NCBI GenBank assembly: GCA_040388785.1
Contig: JAZKBD010000018.1
Span: 3,432-67,431, forward strand
DNA from: 66-474 sp040388785
GTDB taxonomy: Bacteria; Pseudomonadota; Gammaproteobacteria; Xanthomonadales; Rhodanobacteraceae
DNA: 64,000 nucleotides
Direction of reading: 5' to 3'
A program made the position numbers and the translations under genes. The notes beneath the pieces are model-generated. The model was not told the DNA's origin, did not search any database, and saw only the letters and a program-made list of their open reading frames with translations. Position 1 is the stretch's first letter, and each line of letters opens with the position of its first letter. This document shows positions 41,079 to 53,014 of this stretch, in pieces.

Positions 41079-41945
41079 TCAATCAGCGGTTTCGGCAGTA
41101 GCGCGCGCCTTCAGGTAGATCGGCGCCAGTGGCGCGTCCTGCATGATCTCGATCAGTCGGTCCTTGGCGAGTTCGAGCAACGAAAGGAACGTCACCACCA
41201 CGCCGAGCCGGCCTTCGGAAGTTTCGAACAGGCTTTCGAAGCGATGGAAGGCGCCGTCGCCCAGCCTGCGCAACACTTCGCCCATGCGCTGGCGCACCGA
41301 CAAGGGTTCGCGCTCCACTTCATGGTGGCCGGACAGCTCCGCGCGGCGCAGCACATCGCGCAGCGCCAGCAGCATCTCGCGCAAATCCACCGGCGGCGGC
41401 AGGCGGACGATCTTGCGGTCGGGCACGAACGCCTGTGCGCTGTCGAGGTCGCGTTCCATGCGCGGCATCACGTCGATGTCTTCGGCGGCTTTCTTGAAGC
41501 GCTCGTATTCCTGCAGGCGGCGCACCAGTTCGGCACGCGGGTCTTCCTCGAGGCCTTCTTCCATGGGCGGCCGCGGCAGCAGCAGGCGCGATTTGATCTC
41601 GGCCAGGATCGCTGCCATCACCAGGTACTCGGCCGCGAGCTCGAGACGCATCTCGTGCATCACGTCGATGTAATCCATGTACTGGCGGGTGATCTCGGCG
41701 ACGGGAATATCGAGGATGTCGAGGTTCTGTCGGCGGATCAGGTACAGCAGCAGATCCAGCGGACCCTCGAACGCTTCGAGGATCACTTCCAGTGCGTCAG
41801 GCGGGATGTACAAATCCTGCGGGATCTGCAGCACGGGTTGGCCATGCACTACGGCCAGGGGCATTTCTTCCTGGCGCGGTGCTTCGGCGCGGAGCGGGTC
41901 CGGTGCGAGGCTCGCAGTGTCGACGGATTGGGGTTCGGTGCTCAT
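41079..41945 (-). CDS. scpA: Segregation and condensation protein A
   Basis: A 288-residue kleisin ScpA that bridges the SMC heads. The typical N-terminal segment is FEGPLDLLLYLIRRQNLDILDIPVAEI, followed by EYLVMAAILAEIKSRLLLPR (SMC-neck-binding helix) and a C-terminal winged helix (VVTFLSLLELAKDRLIEIMQ). I chose ATG 41945 (MSTEPQSVD); the frame is open upstream but not conserved. The N-terminal 45 residues before the kleisin core are variable. The partner smc is encoded in this same window about 37 kb away on the other strand. Confidence 0.94.
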   Translation of the reverse strand: MSTEPQSVDTASLAPDPLRAEAPRQEEMPLAVVHGQPVLQIPQDLYIPPDALEVILEAFEGPLDLLLYLIRRQNLDILDIPVAEITRQYMDYIDVMHEMRLELAAEYLVMAAILAEIKSRLLLPRPPMEEGLEEDPRAELVRRLQEYERFKKAAEDIDVMPRMERDLDSAQAFVPDRKIVRLPPPVDLREMLLALRDVLRRAELSGHHEVEREPLSVRQRMGEVLRRLGDGAFHRFESLFETSEGRLGVVVTFLSLLELAKDRLIEIMQDAPLAPIYLKARATAETAD

Positions 41946-42427
41946 TCGCACTTGTCGTGGGCGGGCCAGCGGCCATGTCGATGCCGCAACCCAGGTTTGC
42001 GTTGCTTGTTCTGCGTTTGTGGCGAACTGCTGCCCTGGGCAACGATGGCTCGCTGGAGTTCCGCCGTTCCGCAAAGCGGTCGCGGGGGATTCGCTATCGG
42101 CTTGCAACCGGACGCATTGCCGGCCTGTGCATCAATAACCGCATGGGCCGGCATTGCCAGCCTCTCTCGCTTGCCCGGAAAGCAATCCCCGAATCCGCAT
42201 CCGCAAGTGAGAAGTGCGACCGTTCGAAGGGCCGCTGGCGGCGGTTTGGTGCCGCCGATGCCGGCAAGATCGTACCGACTGTATGCGTGTAGGGTAAGGG
42301 CGATCGTGCGGCAAGTCCAGTGTCGGCCGCCAGATCTTGGCCCGTTACTTGCTTCACGATTGGACGAAGTCTGTGGGGTTTTCCGCAGCCGCGTGCGGCG
42401 GAATGCGCGAGCCGGGGTGACAGGGGA
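41946..42427. other. Intergenic region between scpA and the PilZ gene, no convincing gene
   Basis: This 482-bp stretch separates two divergent genes and should hold both promoters. Open frames exist on both strands but show no recognisable protein and have no ribosome-binding site. It contains the inverted repeat TGCCGGCC (42118-42125) and GGCCGGCA (42146-42153) around a 20-base loop, both flanked by CATTGCC, which could be a regulatory hairpin or protein site. Confidence 0.6.
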
Positions 42428-42817
42428 ATGTTCAACGTGGCCAACGATTACAAACCGGATCCGGCGGCCGACGCGCACGTCCGGCACGCACGGATGGTGC
42501 GGCAGACTGCGGTCCTGATGAGCCGGCGCGGTGATGTTTGGCAAACCGACCTCGAAGACATCTCGGCGACCGGCGTGCGGCTTTCGCGCCCGGCCGAGTG
42601 GCACGGCAAACCCGGCGACGTGTGGGTGCTCGACATGCTGTTCGGCGACGAGATCAACGTCCACGTGATGGCCGAAGTGGTGCGTGTCAGCGGCTTGCAT
42701 GTCGCGCTGGCTTTCGCGCGCATCCCGGAAGATACGCAGGCGGCACTGTGGACGCTGCTCGGCGGCTACGCCGATTCGCTCGAACCATGGGACGAAGACG
42801 GCGGCGACCAGACGTAA
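42428..42817 (+). CDS. PilZ domain protein
   Basis: A 129-residue single-domain PilZ-like protein. The D-x-S-x-x-G motif appears as DISATG at 45-49 followed by VRLS, with beta strands LDMLFGDEINVHVMAEVVRV and LHVALAFARI. The upstream c-di-GMP-binding arginines normally form RxxxR; here RHARMVR gives R19, R22 and R25 spaced by three, so nucleotide binding is uncertain. PilZ proteins regulate motility, pili or exopolysaccharide. A strong bidirectional terminator immediately follows. The ATG at 42428 follows CAGGGGA; the open frame reaches further upstream without conserved sequence. Confidence 0.78.
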   Translation: MFNVANDYKPDPAADAHVRHARMVRQTAVLMSRRGDVWQTDLEDISATGVRLSRPAEWHGKPGDVWVLDMLFGDEINVHVMAEVVRVSGLHVALAFARIPEDTQAALWTLLGGYADSLEPWDEDGGDQT

Positions 42818-42848
42818 AAAAAGAGGCGGCCCGAAGGCCGCCTCTTTT
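42816..42848. terminator. Bidirectional intrinsic terminator
   Basis: The 9-bp stem GAGGCGGCC/GGCCGCCTC with loop CGAA (42832-42835) is flanked by an A-run (42816-42822) and TTTT (42845-42848). It serves both the PilZ gene and the convergent gene ending at 42864. Confidence 0.9.
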
Positions 42849-42863
42849 CGCTGTTGCCGCGTA

Positions 42864-44060
42864 TCAGCGTCCGCCGCTGCTCTTGGGCGGCGGCCGCCTT
42901 TCGGCCGGCGTTCCGTGCGCTTGCGGCTGACGCGGTGCCGCGCGCTCGCCGCGCGGCGGTGGCTGCTGCATGGCACGCGGTTGCGGGCGTTGTTCACGCT
43001 GCATCTGCTGCATCTCCGGTTGCGGTCGCGGCTGCGCGCGTTGCATTTCCGGGCGTGGTGCAGCCGCCGGTGCGCGTTCATTGCGCGGCGGCGCCATGAC
43101 GCGTTCCCGTTCGGGACGATTGGGCGTGGCGTTCATCGGCTGGCGCTGCGGCGTCGCTGCTCGGTTGTGCGGTGCCTGCACCATGCCGCGGCTGGGTGCC
43201 GGCGCTGCCGGGCGTGCGTGCTCGGGTGCCGCGAGCGTCCCGCGATTGGGCGAGCGGTTCGCCGCGGCCGCCGTCGGACGCGCGCGTTCCGGCGCGGCGA
43301 TCATGCGGTGATTGGCGGGTGCGGGCGCGCGCACGGCGTGTGGCCCATTGAAGTTTCCGGGGCGCTGGGTGGCGAACACAGCCGGCCGGCCATGATTGGC
43401 CTTGAAGCGCTGCGCCGGATTGCGCATGGCGACGTCACGTTGCTGCAACTGCACCGGGGTTGGCTGGATATGGCGCTGACTGGCCCATGCGCGCTGTTGC
43501 GGGCTGGGTTGCGCGGCGATGCCGCCACGGCCGCCGTTGTAGCTGACACGGTTCACGTGAACGTTGTTGATAACGGTGTTGTTGACGTACACGTTGTGGA
43601 CGTTGGTGACGTTGATATTGTTGACGGCACGGTTGTAGTAGAAATTGCGCCCGCGCCATTCGCCACCGGCGTAGCCGTTGCCGAAGTACCCGTAGCCGTA
43701 ATTGACGCCGCCGTAGAAGCCGACATGCGAACCCCAGTAACCGCCGTGCCAGCGATAGTAGCCATCGGACCAGCCCCACCAGCCCGGCGTCCACAGGAAG
43801 CCGATTTGCGGCGGCATCACCCAGGTGCCCGGCACCCAGTAGTAATCACCGTAATCCGGATCCCACGCCCAATAACCGGGCGTCCAGATGTAGCCCGGCC
43901 CGGGGATCACGGGTTGTGCGTAGTCCGGCAATGCCGGCGGCGGGATGCCGACCGAGATACCGATGCCGATGCTCACACCGGCCTGGGCGATTGGCGGCAG
44001 CGCCAGCATCGGCGTGGCCATGAGACCTGCAACGAGCAACGTTGTCGCTATGCGTTTCAC
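42864..44060 (-). CDS. Secreted WXXGXW-repeat protein with Pro/Gln/Arg-rich tail
   Basis: A 398-residue exported protein. The signal peptide is VKRIATTLLVAGLMATPM...AQA. Residues about 45-130 contain YXWGXW/WXXGXW repeats such as YIWTPGYWAWD, YYWVPGTWVMPP, FLWTPGWWGWSDGYYRW and WHGGYWG, rich in Tyr, Trp and Gly. An Asn/Val-rich beta-like stretch (NNINVTNVHNVYVNNTVI) and a long disordered Pro/Arg/Gln/Ala region follow. The GTG start at 44060 has GGAGAG upstream. It is probably periplasmic or outer-membrane associated. The role is unknown; such repeats occur in Burkholderia and Xanthomonadales proteins often annotated only as hypothetical. Confidence 0.8.
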   Translation of the reverse strand: MKRIATTLLVAGLMATPMLALPPIAQAGVSIGIGISVGIPPPALPDYAQPVIPGPGYIWTPGYWAWDPDYGDYYWVPGTWVMPPQIGFLWTPGWWGWSDGYYRWHGGYWGSHVGFYGGVNYGYGYFGNGYAGGEWRGRNFYYNRAVNNINVTNVHNVYVNNTVINNVHVNRVSYNGGRGGIAAQPSPQQRAWASQRHIQPTPVQLQQRDVAMRNPAQRFKANHGRPAVFATQRPGNFNGPHAVRAPAPANHRMIAAPERARPTAAAANRSPNRGTLAAPEHARPAAPAPSRGMVQAPHNRAATPQRQPMNATPNRPERERVMAPPRNERAPAAAPRPEMQRAQPRPQPEMQQMQREQRPQPRAMQQPPPRGERAAPRQPQAHGTPAERRPPPKSSGGR

Positions 44061-44192
44061 GGTTGACTCTCCTGATCGGCTGAGGGCCTGACCATTAGAA
44101 CGCGACGTCACCACCTTTGTTGACGAAGGGGTGATGCGCGTTGCCCGCCATTTAGCCCGCATTGGGCGGCGATTCAGCACCCGGAACGAATA

Positions 44193-45893
44193 TCACGATT
44201 GTTGGCGCCCGGCAGCTTTCTGCTTTTCCTCGTCGCGCAATGCGCGCCGCAGGATCTTGCCGACGTTGCTCTTGGGCAATTCGTTGCGGAATTCGATGTA
44301 CTTCGGCCGTTTGTATCCGGTGAGCTCGTCGTGGCAGTACTGCTTCAGCGCGGCCTCGGTGAGCGCCGGATCCTTCTTCACCACGAACAGTTTGACCACT
44401 TCGCCGGAATGCTCGTCGGGCACGCCGATCGCGGCGACTTCCAGCACGCCGGGATGGCGCGCGACCACGTCCTCGATTTCGTTCGGATACACATTGAAAC
44501 CGGAAACCAGAATCATGTCCTTTTTGCGATCGACGATGCGGAACATGCCGTTGTCGTCCATGCGCGCGATGTCGCCGGTGCGCAGCCAGCCATCGACGTC
44601 CATCACCTTGGCGGTTTCCTCGGGACGATTCCAGTAACCCTTCATCACCTGCGGGCCACGCACGCAAAGCTCGCCGGCCTCGCCAGCCGGCACGACACGG
44701 CCCTCGTCGTCACGCAGGCTGATGTCGGTGGACGGCAACGGCATGCCGATCGAGCCGGTGTATTCCTTGATCGTCAGGGGATTGGCCGTGACGACCGGCG
44801 AGGTTTCGGTGAGCCCGTAGCCCTCGATCAGCGGAAAGCCGGTGGCCTTCTTCCAGCGTTCGGCCACCGCGCGCTGCACGGCCATGCCGCCGGCCAGCGC
44901 GAACTTGACGTGCGAAAAATCCAGCGACGAAAAGTCCGGATGGTGGAGCAGGGCGTTGTACAGCGTGTTGACGCCGGTGATCGCGCTCCAGCGGTTCTTC
45001 TTCAGCGTCTTGATGAAGGCCGGAATGTCGCGCGGATTGGTGATCAGGATGTTCTCGCCGCCGAAGTACATCATGAACAGAGCGTTCACCGTCAGCGAGA
45101 AGATGTGGTACAGCGGCAGCGCGGTGACGATGCGTTCCTCGCCGCGAGTGAACAGCTCGCCCACCCACGCGGCGAGCTGCAGCGCGTTCGCGACCATGTT
45201 GCCGTGGGTGAGCATCGCGCCCTTGGCGACGCCGGTGGTGCCGCCGGTGTATTGCAGGAACGCGATGTCATCGTGGCCGAGTTGGATTTTCGGCGCCTGC
45301 ATGCCGCCGCCACGGCGCAGCACGTCGCCGAAACACAGGTGGCCGGGCAATGACCAGCGCGGCACCATCTTCTTGACGTGCTTCACCGCGAAGCTGATCA
45401 GCGGGCCTTTGGGGAAACCGAGCTGGTCGCCGATCGAGGTGACGATGACGTGCTCGACGTGCGTCCTGCCAATCGCTTCCTGCAGGGTCGCGGCGAAGTT
45501 CTCCAGCACCACGATGCTCCTCGCGCCGGAATCCTCCAGCTGGTGCTGCAATTCGCGTGCGGTGTAAAGCGGATTGACATTGACGACCGTCAGCCCCGCG
45601 CGCAACGCACCGAACATCGCGATTGGATACTGCAGCAGGTTGGGCAACATGATGGCGAGGCGGTCGCCCTTGCCGAGCTTCCACTCGTTGGCGAGGAACG
45701 CCGCGAAACAGGCGCTCTGGCGATCCAGTTCGGCCCAGCTGAGCGTGGTGCCGAAACTGGAATAGGCGGGGCGCTGCGAGTGGCGCGCGCAGGCCTGTTC
45801 GAACATCGCAACGATCGACGGGAAGGCATCGAGGTCGACTTCCCTCGGCACACCCGGCGGATAATGCTCGAGCCATGGGCGCGGATCGGCCAT
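44193..45893 (-). CDS. fadD: Long-chain fatty-acid-CoA ligase
   Basis: A 566-residue AMP-forming acyl-CoA synthetase of the FadD group, activating fatty acids for beta-oxidation or lipid synthesis. The P-loop is YTGGTTGVAKGAMLTHGN; other core motifs are EGYGLTETSP, YWNRPEETAKVMDVDGWLRTGD, RKKDMILVSGFNVYPNEIE and the C-terminal catalytic Lys in LPKSNVGKILRRAL. The start at 45893 (MADPRPWLEHYPPGVP) is typical and has GGAGGG nearby. The upstream frame is open but unrelated. Confidence 0.95.
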   Translation of the reverse strand: MADPRPWLEHYPPGVPREVDLDAFPSIVAMFEQACARHSQRPAYSSFGTTLSWAELDRQSACFAAFLANEWKLGKGDRLAIMLPNLLQYPIAMFGALRAGLTVVNVNPLYTARELQHQLEDSGARSIVVLENFAATLQEAIGRTHVEHVIVTSIGDQLGFPKGPLISFAVKHVKKMVPRWSLPGHLCFGDVLRRGGGMQAPKIQLGHDDIAFLQYTGGTTGVAKGAMLTHGNMVANALQLAAWVGELFTRGEERIVTALPLYHIFSLTVNALFMMYFGGENILITNPRDIPAFIKTLKKNRWSAITGVNTLYNALLHHPDFSSLDFSHVKFALAGGMAVQRAVAERWKKATGFPLIEGYGLTETSPVVTANPLTIKEYTGSIGMPLPSTDISLRDDEGRVVPAGEAGELCVRGPQVMKGYWNRPEETAKVMDVDGWLRTGDIARMDDNGMFRIVDRKKDMILVSGFNVYPNEIEDVVARHPGVLEVAAIGVPDEHSGEVVKLFVVKKDPALTEAALKQYCHDELTGYKRPKYIEFRNELPKSNVGKILRRALRDEEKQKAAGRQQS

Positions 45894-45990
45894 GTCGTTC
45901 CCTCCTGTCATTGCGCACGCGCGCTGCATTGGAGCACGATAGGCGCGAAAGCGGCAAGGTGCATTGCGGCATTTGAGTGAGGCCGGAGCG

Positions 45991-46459
45991 ATGACGAGCG
46001 CGAAATCCGCATGGGCCCATTGTCTGCACGCAGCAAGCCTGCTCTCGACTGCCGGCGCGGTGCTTGCGGGGCTGGCACTCACGGCCTGCCATCATGCACC
46101 GGCGGAGCAGCAGGTCCGCGAGGCCATCGAGTCCGCAGCCACTGCCGCGCGCGCCAACGACACCGGCGCGCTGCTGGCGTTCGTCAGCGACGATTTCAGC
46201 GGCAATGATGGCGAGCTGGACTGGCCAACTCTTTGCGGTTCGTGCGCTGCGCCAAGACAAGACCGGCGTGTTGATCGGTCCCGTTTCGTTCGAACACAGG
46301 GGCGATCGCATCATCGCCAGATTCAACCTGGTGCTGACCGGTGGCAAGCCCGGCGACCTGCTGCCCAGGCACTCGGTCATCTACGCGATGACCACCGCAT
46401 GGCGGCAGGAAGGGCGCGATTGGCGCTGCTACAACGCCCATTGGGAGAATAAGGTGTAG
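45991..46459 (+). pseudogene. NTF2-like lipoprotein gene with a frameshift
   Basis: The first part reads as a lipoprotein: a hydrophobic segment SLLSTAGAVLAGLALTAC with lipobox LTAC, then HHAPAEQQVREAIESAATAA and FVSDDFSGNDGELDW. The rest of the same domain continues in another frame (QLFAVRALRQDKTGVLIGPV to DWRCYNAHWENKV). The change of frame falls at about 46219-46226 and corresponds to one extra base or two missing. NTF2-like exported proteins of this kind are widespread in the order. Either a recent pseudogene or a sequence error; the neighbouring gene shows the same problem. Confidence 0.75.
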
Positions 46460-46530
46460 AAAAGCGATCGACCGGTCAACCAGGTGTTGCCCATGGCCCG
46501 TTTCCGGAGGTGGCAATACCGGGAGGGAAG

Positions 46531-47489
46531 ATGCGGCGAACTTTCGTGGTCGGCTGTCCGCGTTCGGGCACCACGCTGGTGCAGGCGATGATTGCGCGCC
46601 ACCCGGACGTGTTCTCGCTGCACGAAACCTTTTTCTTCGAGTCGCTGCTGGGCGATGCGGAACTGCGTTGGGGCGATCGCGAAGCGCGTTCGACCCGGCG
46701 CTGGTACCACCGCGCAGGCATGGCGCAATCCTGGGGTCGACACCGCCTGCGCGAACTCGAGCGGATCCATGCGACGCGTTCGCGCCAACGTTCGATACCG
46801 CGCAGATGGGACGCTTGCGTACGCCGGTATGCGGCGCTGCTCGATGAGGCGGCGAGCCGGCGGGCTCGAACGCAGTGGGTGGAAAAAACCCCGAACCATC
46901 TGTTGTTCCTCGATGAAATCGCGAAATGCATTCCCGATGCGCGTTTCGTGCACGTGCTGCGGCGCGGGATCGACGTGATCGCTTCGATCAACGATGCGGA
47001 CATGCAGGTGGAAACGCGGGCTTTCAGCGGCGGCACGGTGCGCTGGGCGCGGCGCTGGAATCGCGCGTGGGGATGCACCTCGCCCACCTCGGCGCGACGC
47101 GCCACTACCTGCTGTGCCTCGAGGATCTCATCGACAACGCGGACGAAGAGTGGCGAATGCTGTACGAATTCCTGGCGCTCGACCCCGGCAAGCCGCTGTT
47201 GGATCGTCCGGGTTGTGATGTGGCCGATGCACGGGCGGAGCCGTGGAAGACCGCCGCGGTCAGCGGCATCGCGAAAAGCGTGAGCGGCAAGTCGCAGGCG
47301 GTATTCGGTCCGCAATCACTGGCGTGGTTGAGGCAGCATCTGGTCAGCTACGGGACGATCCGCGAGGCGGTGCGCGAGCAACACCGCACGAATGTCGAAG
47401 GGTTCCGGCGTCCCGTCGAACACCTGGCGCGCCGTGGCGCGGCAATCCGCCTGCGGACGGGCAGGATCGATCCGCTGCGCACTGAATGA
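46531..47489 (+). pseudogene. Sulfotransferase family gene with a frameshift
   Basis: The N-terminal P-loop-like PAPS-binding motif RRTFVVGCPRSGTTLVQAMI is intact, followed by QWVEKTPNHLLFLDEIAKC and RFVHVLRRGIDVIAS, the second PAPS-binding region. At about 47064-47070 the frame is lost; reading continues one frame over with GMHLAHLGATRHYLLCLEDL, DEEWRMLYEFLALDPGKPLL and the remaining C-terminus, as if one base were missing. Together the parts make about 319 residues, normal for the family. A strong GGGAGGG precedes the ATG. Substrate unknown. Confidence 0.78.
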
Positions 47490-47515
47490 CGGCGCCGGAA
47501 TCGGATTCGGCTTGA

Positions 47516-47542
47516 GCACTGCCCGCGCGTCGCGGGCAGTGC
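47516..47542. terminator. Strong stem-loop between convergent genes
   Basis: Perfect 12-bp arms GCACTGCCCGCG/CGCGGGCAGTGC with a three-base loop (47528-47530), located between the sulfotransferase gene and the acnA 3' end. Confidence 0.7.
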
Positions 47543-47556
47543 ATCGGTGCGGCGTG

Positions 47557-50307
<2,751 letters not shown>

Positions 50308-50503
50308 GGTGCTCTCCTTGTAGCCGCGCGGGGCGTGATGGCGCGGAATGGATCGAATGGACCGCCCATTATCGCGCAAACACTGCTGCGATGCCCGCGC
50401 GTTTGGCCGGAACCTGCGCCGGCCGCGGCGAATGGCTAGACTCACGCGAGCCGAATCGGGACATCGCGCACGTGACGAGCACGCCAAGCAAGCACGCCAG
50501 ACC

Positions 50504-52335
50504 ATGATTGCACCCGTCCGCCTGTTCCTGCGCATCTACGAGAAGTGGAAGCGCGACACCCTTTACGAGGGTGATTTCCGTCCCAGCATCAGCATTCTCA
50601 AACTTTCCTTCATCGCGCTGTTCATCGGCGGCGCGGCGGCGGTCATCGCGTGGATGCTGTACCGGCTGATCGGCCTGGTGACGCACATCGCCTTCGCCAG
50701 GCAATGGAACTTCGCTTTCATCCAGCCGGCCGCCTTGCACGCGCCGTGGTGGGTGATCATCCTGGCGCCCGTCGTTGGCGGCCTCATCATCGGCTTCATG
50801 GCGCGCTATGGCACCGAGCGCATACGCGGCCACGGCATTCCCGAAGCGCTGGAAGCGATCCTGTTCCGGCGCAGCAAGATGATGGCGAAGGTCGCGATCC
50901 TGAAGCCGCTGTCGGCGGCGATCGCGATCGGCACCGGTGGTCCGTTCGGCGCCGAGGGTCCGATCATCATGACCGGTGGCGCGGTCGGCTCGCTGATCGG
51001 GCAAGTGTTCTCGCTCACCTCGATCGAACGGCGCACGCTGCTGGTGGCCGGCGCCTGCGCGGGGATGTCCGCGACGTTCGCGACACCCATCGCGGCGACT
51101 TTGGTCGGTGTGGAGTTGCTGCTGTTCGAACTGCGTCCGCGCAGCACCATCCCCGTCGCGATCGCCTGCTTCGTGGCGGCGGTGTTGCGGCCGTTCCTGA
51201 TCGGTCCGGGACCGTTGTTTCCGATCACGGTCCAGTTCCACTTGCACATCGCGGAGTTCGGGATGGCCGCGGTCAGCGGACTGATGGCCGGCCTGCTGGC
51301 GACCGCGGTGACGTTCCTCGTCTACAAGGTCGAGGACGGTTATCGCAAGCTGCCGATCCACTGGATGTGGTGGCCGGCGATCGGTGCGGTGGTGGTCGGT
51401 GTCGGTGGTGTGATCGATCCGCAGACACTGGGCGTCGGCTACGACATCATTTACCAGCTGCTGACGGGCAAGCTCGTGGGTGCCGCGATCGTCACCTTCA
51501 TGATCGTGAAAGCGGTGATCTGGATCGTGTACCTAAGTTCCGGAACGTCGGGCGGCACGCTGGCGCCGCTGCTGGCGCTGGGCGCGGGGTTGGGCGGGCT
51601 CGAAGCGATGATTTTTCCCGGCCCGTATCCGCTGCTGTGGCCGCTGCTCGGCATGGGCGCGATGCTGGCCGCGGTGATGCGGATGCCGTTCACCTCGATC
51701 CTGTTCGCGCTGGAACTCACCGGCAACGCCAGCATGTTGCCGGCGCTCCTGATCACCTGCACGACGGCTTACGGCGCGAGCGTGTTCCTGATGAAGCGTT
51801 CCATCCTGACCGAAAAGATCGCCAGGCGAGGGCACCACCTCGTGCGCNNNNNNNNNNGAACATCTTCCGTCCGTACACGCTCAACCGGCTGGAGTACATG
51901 ACGGTCAAGGAAGTGATGACGCGCGAAGTCGTGAGCGTTTCGGCGGACATGACAGTCAGGGACTTGCGCGACCAGTATTTCGGCAGCGAGCAAAAGTACC
52001 GCGCGTATCCCGTCGTGGATGCGGCGGGCACGCTGCTCGGCATCGTCGACCGCGCGCGTTTGCGCGAGTGGCTGGAAAGCGACGCCACCGGCGCAGCGCG
52101 CCTTTCCGAGCTGATGAGCGGCGATCCGGTAGTCGCCTTTCCCGAGGAAAGTTGCCAGAGCATCGCCATCCGCATGGCGGTGGAAAAGCGCGACCGCATT
52201 CCCGTGGTGGATCGCGAGAACCAGCACTTGCTCGGCATGGTCACCCGCTACGACCTGCTGACGCCGTACACGCATACCCACGAAGAGGAGATGTTGCGCG
52301 AGCGGGTGTTTCGCGGGCCCGGGCAATCGCACTGA
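50504..52335 (+). CDS. ClC-type chloride channel/antiporter with CBS domains; interrupted by assembly gap
   Basis: The membrane part (about 30-430) shows ClC signatures: GHGIPE at 109-114, gating Glu151 in GAEGPIIMTGG, and SGTSGGTLAPLLALGAG. After a 10-N gap (51848-51857) the protein continues in another frame with two CBS domains (VKEVMTREVVSVSADMTV and LSELMSGDPVVAF, then RDRIPVVDRENQHLLGMV). CBS pairs in ClC proteins bind adenine nucleotides or regulate gating. The frame change shows the gap length is not exact. ATG 50504 lies between the gene's leader and MIAPVRLFLRIYEKW. It is divergent from acnA. Confidence 0.88.
51848..51857. other. Assembly gap (10 N) in the ClC gene, out of register
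   Basis: Membrane domain and CBS domains lie in different frames on either side, so the real missing length differs from ten modulo three. Confidence 0.88.
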
Positions 52336-52393
52336 CGGACTCGGCTCGCGGACGCGATGACGCGCCAGAGCAGGGCGCCGACGACCGCGCGCA

Positions 52394-53014
52394 TCAACCG
52401 CGCAGCGCGACGCCCGTGAGCATCCCCCGCGCGATCATCGCTTCGCGCTTCGAGCGCAGCAGCAGGTGCCGGCGCCGGCCGCCGAGCTGCCGCCACAGCA
52501 CGGCCGCACGCACCGCGGCGAGCAACAACGCGCGGACGCGCTGCGCCTGCACGGGCTGCTGCAGGTACAACGGATTGCCCACGACAGTGATCCGGGGTTT
52601 CAAGCCGGAAAGGTTGGCGCTGTACAGATCGGCGAGGCGCGCGATGATGGTGGGATGCGTGAGCGGGAAGTGCTGCAACTGGCGCTGCATGCCGGTCAGG
52701 CCGTCGCCGAGCCGCTGGTTGATGTCAGGTCGTGCAGCGAGGCTGCGTTCCAGCTTCATCACGTTGATCAGCATGTGGAACAGCGGCAGGTCGCGATCGT
52801 TGCCTTCCACTTGTTCCACCAGCACGCGCAGCCCGCGGCGCACGCCATGATTGCCACCGAACACATCGGCCGCACTGGCGGATTCCAATTTGAACACGCT
52901 GGCCAGGCTGGCCTCCATCGCCTCCGTTTCGCAATCACCCTCGCGCGCGAGGCTGCGCGCCAGCGACAGCGCCTGGAACATGCCCGCCAGCGCCAATACC
53001 CGTGCCTCCTTCAT
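52394..53014 (-). CDS. hflD: High-frequency lysogenisation protein HflD homologue
   Basis: A 206-residue HflD (YcfC) family protein, helical and peripheral to the membrane. In E. coli it interacts with phage lambda CII; its cellular role is otherwise unclear. Recognisable parts: ARVLALAGMFQALSLARSLA, VRRGLRVLVEQVEGNDRDLP and the C-terminal RLADLYSANLSGLKPRITVVG with the conserved NPLYLQQPVQAQRVRALLLA. Its ATG overlaps the mnmA stop by four bases, as in E. coli, confirming the family by context. Confidence 0.92.
   Translation of the reverse strand: MKEARVLALAGMFQALSLARSLAREGDCETEAMEASLASVFKLESASAADVFGGNHGVRRGLRVLVEQVEGNDRDLPLFHMLINVMKLERSLAARPDINQRLGDGLTGMQRQLQHFPLTHPTIIARLADLYSANLSGLKPRITVVGNPLYLQQPVQAQRVRALLLAAVRAAVLWRQLGGRRRHLLLRSKREAMIARGMLTGVALRG

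Noticed and set aside
41792..42292. Open frame of 166 codons covering part of the scpA-PilZ gap
   Set aside because: It begins inside scpA, has no ribosome-binding site and no recognisable protein motif.
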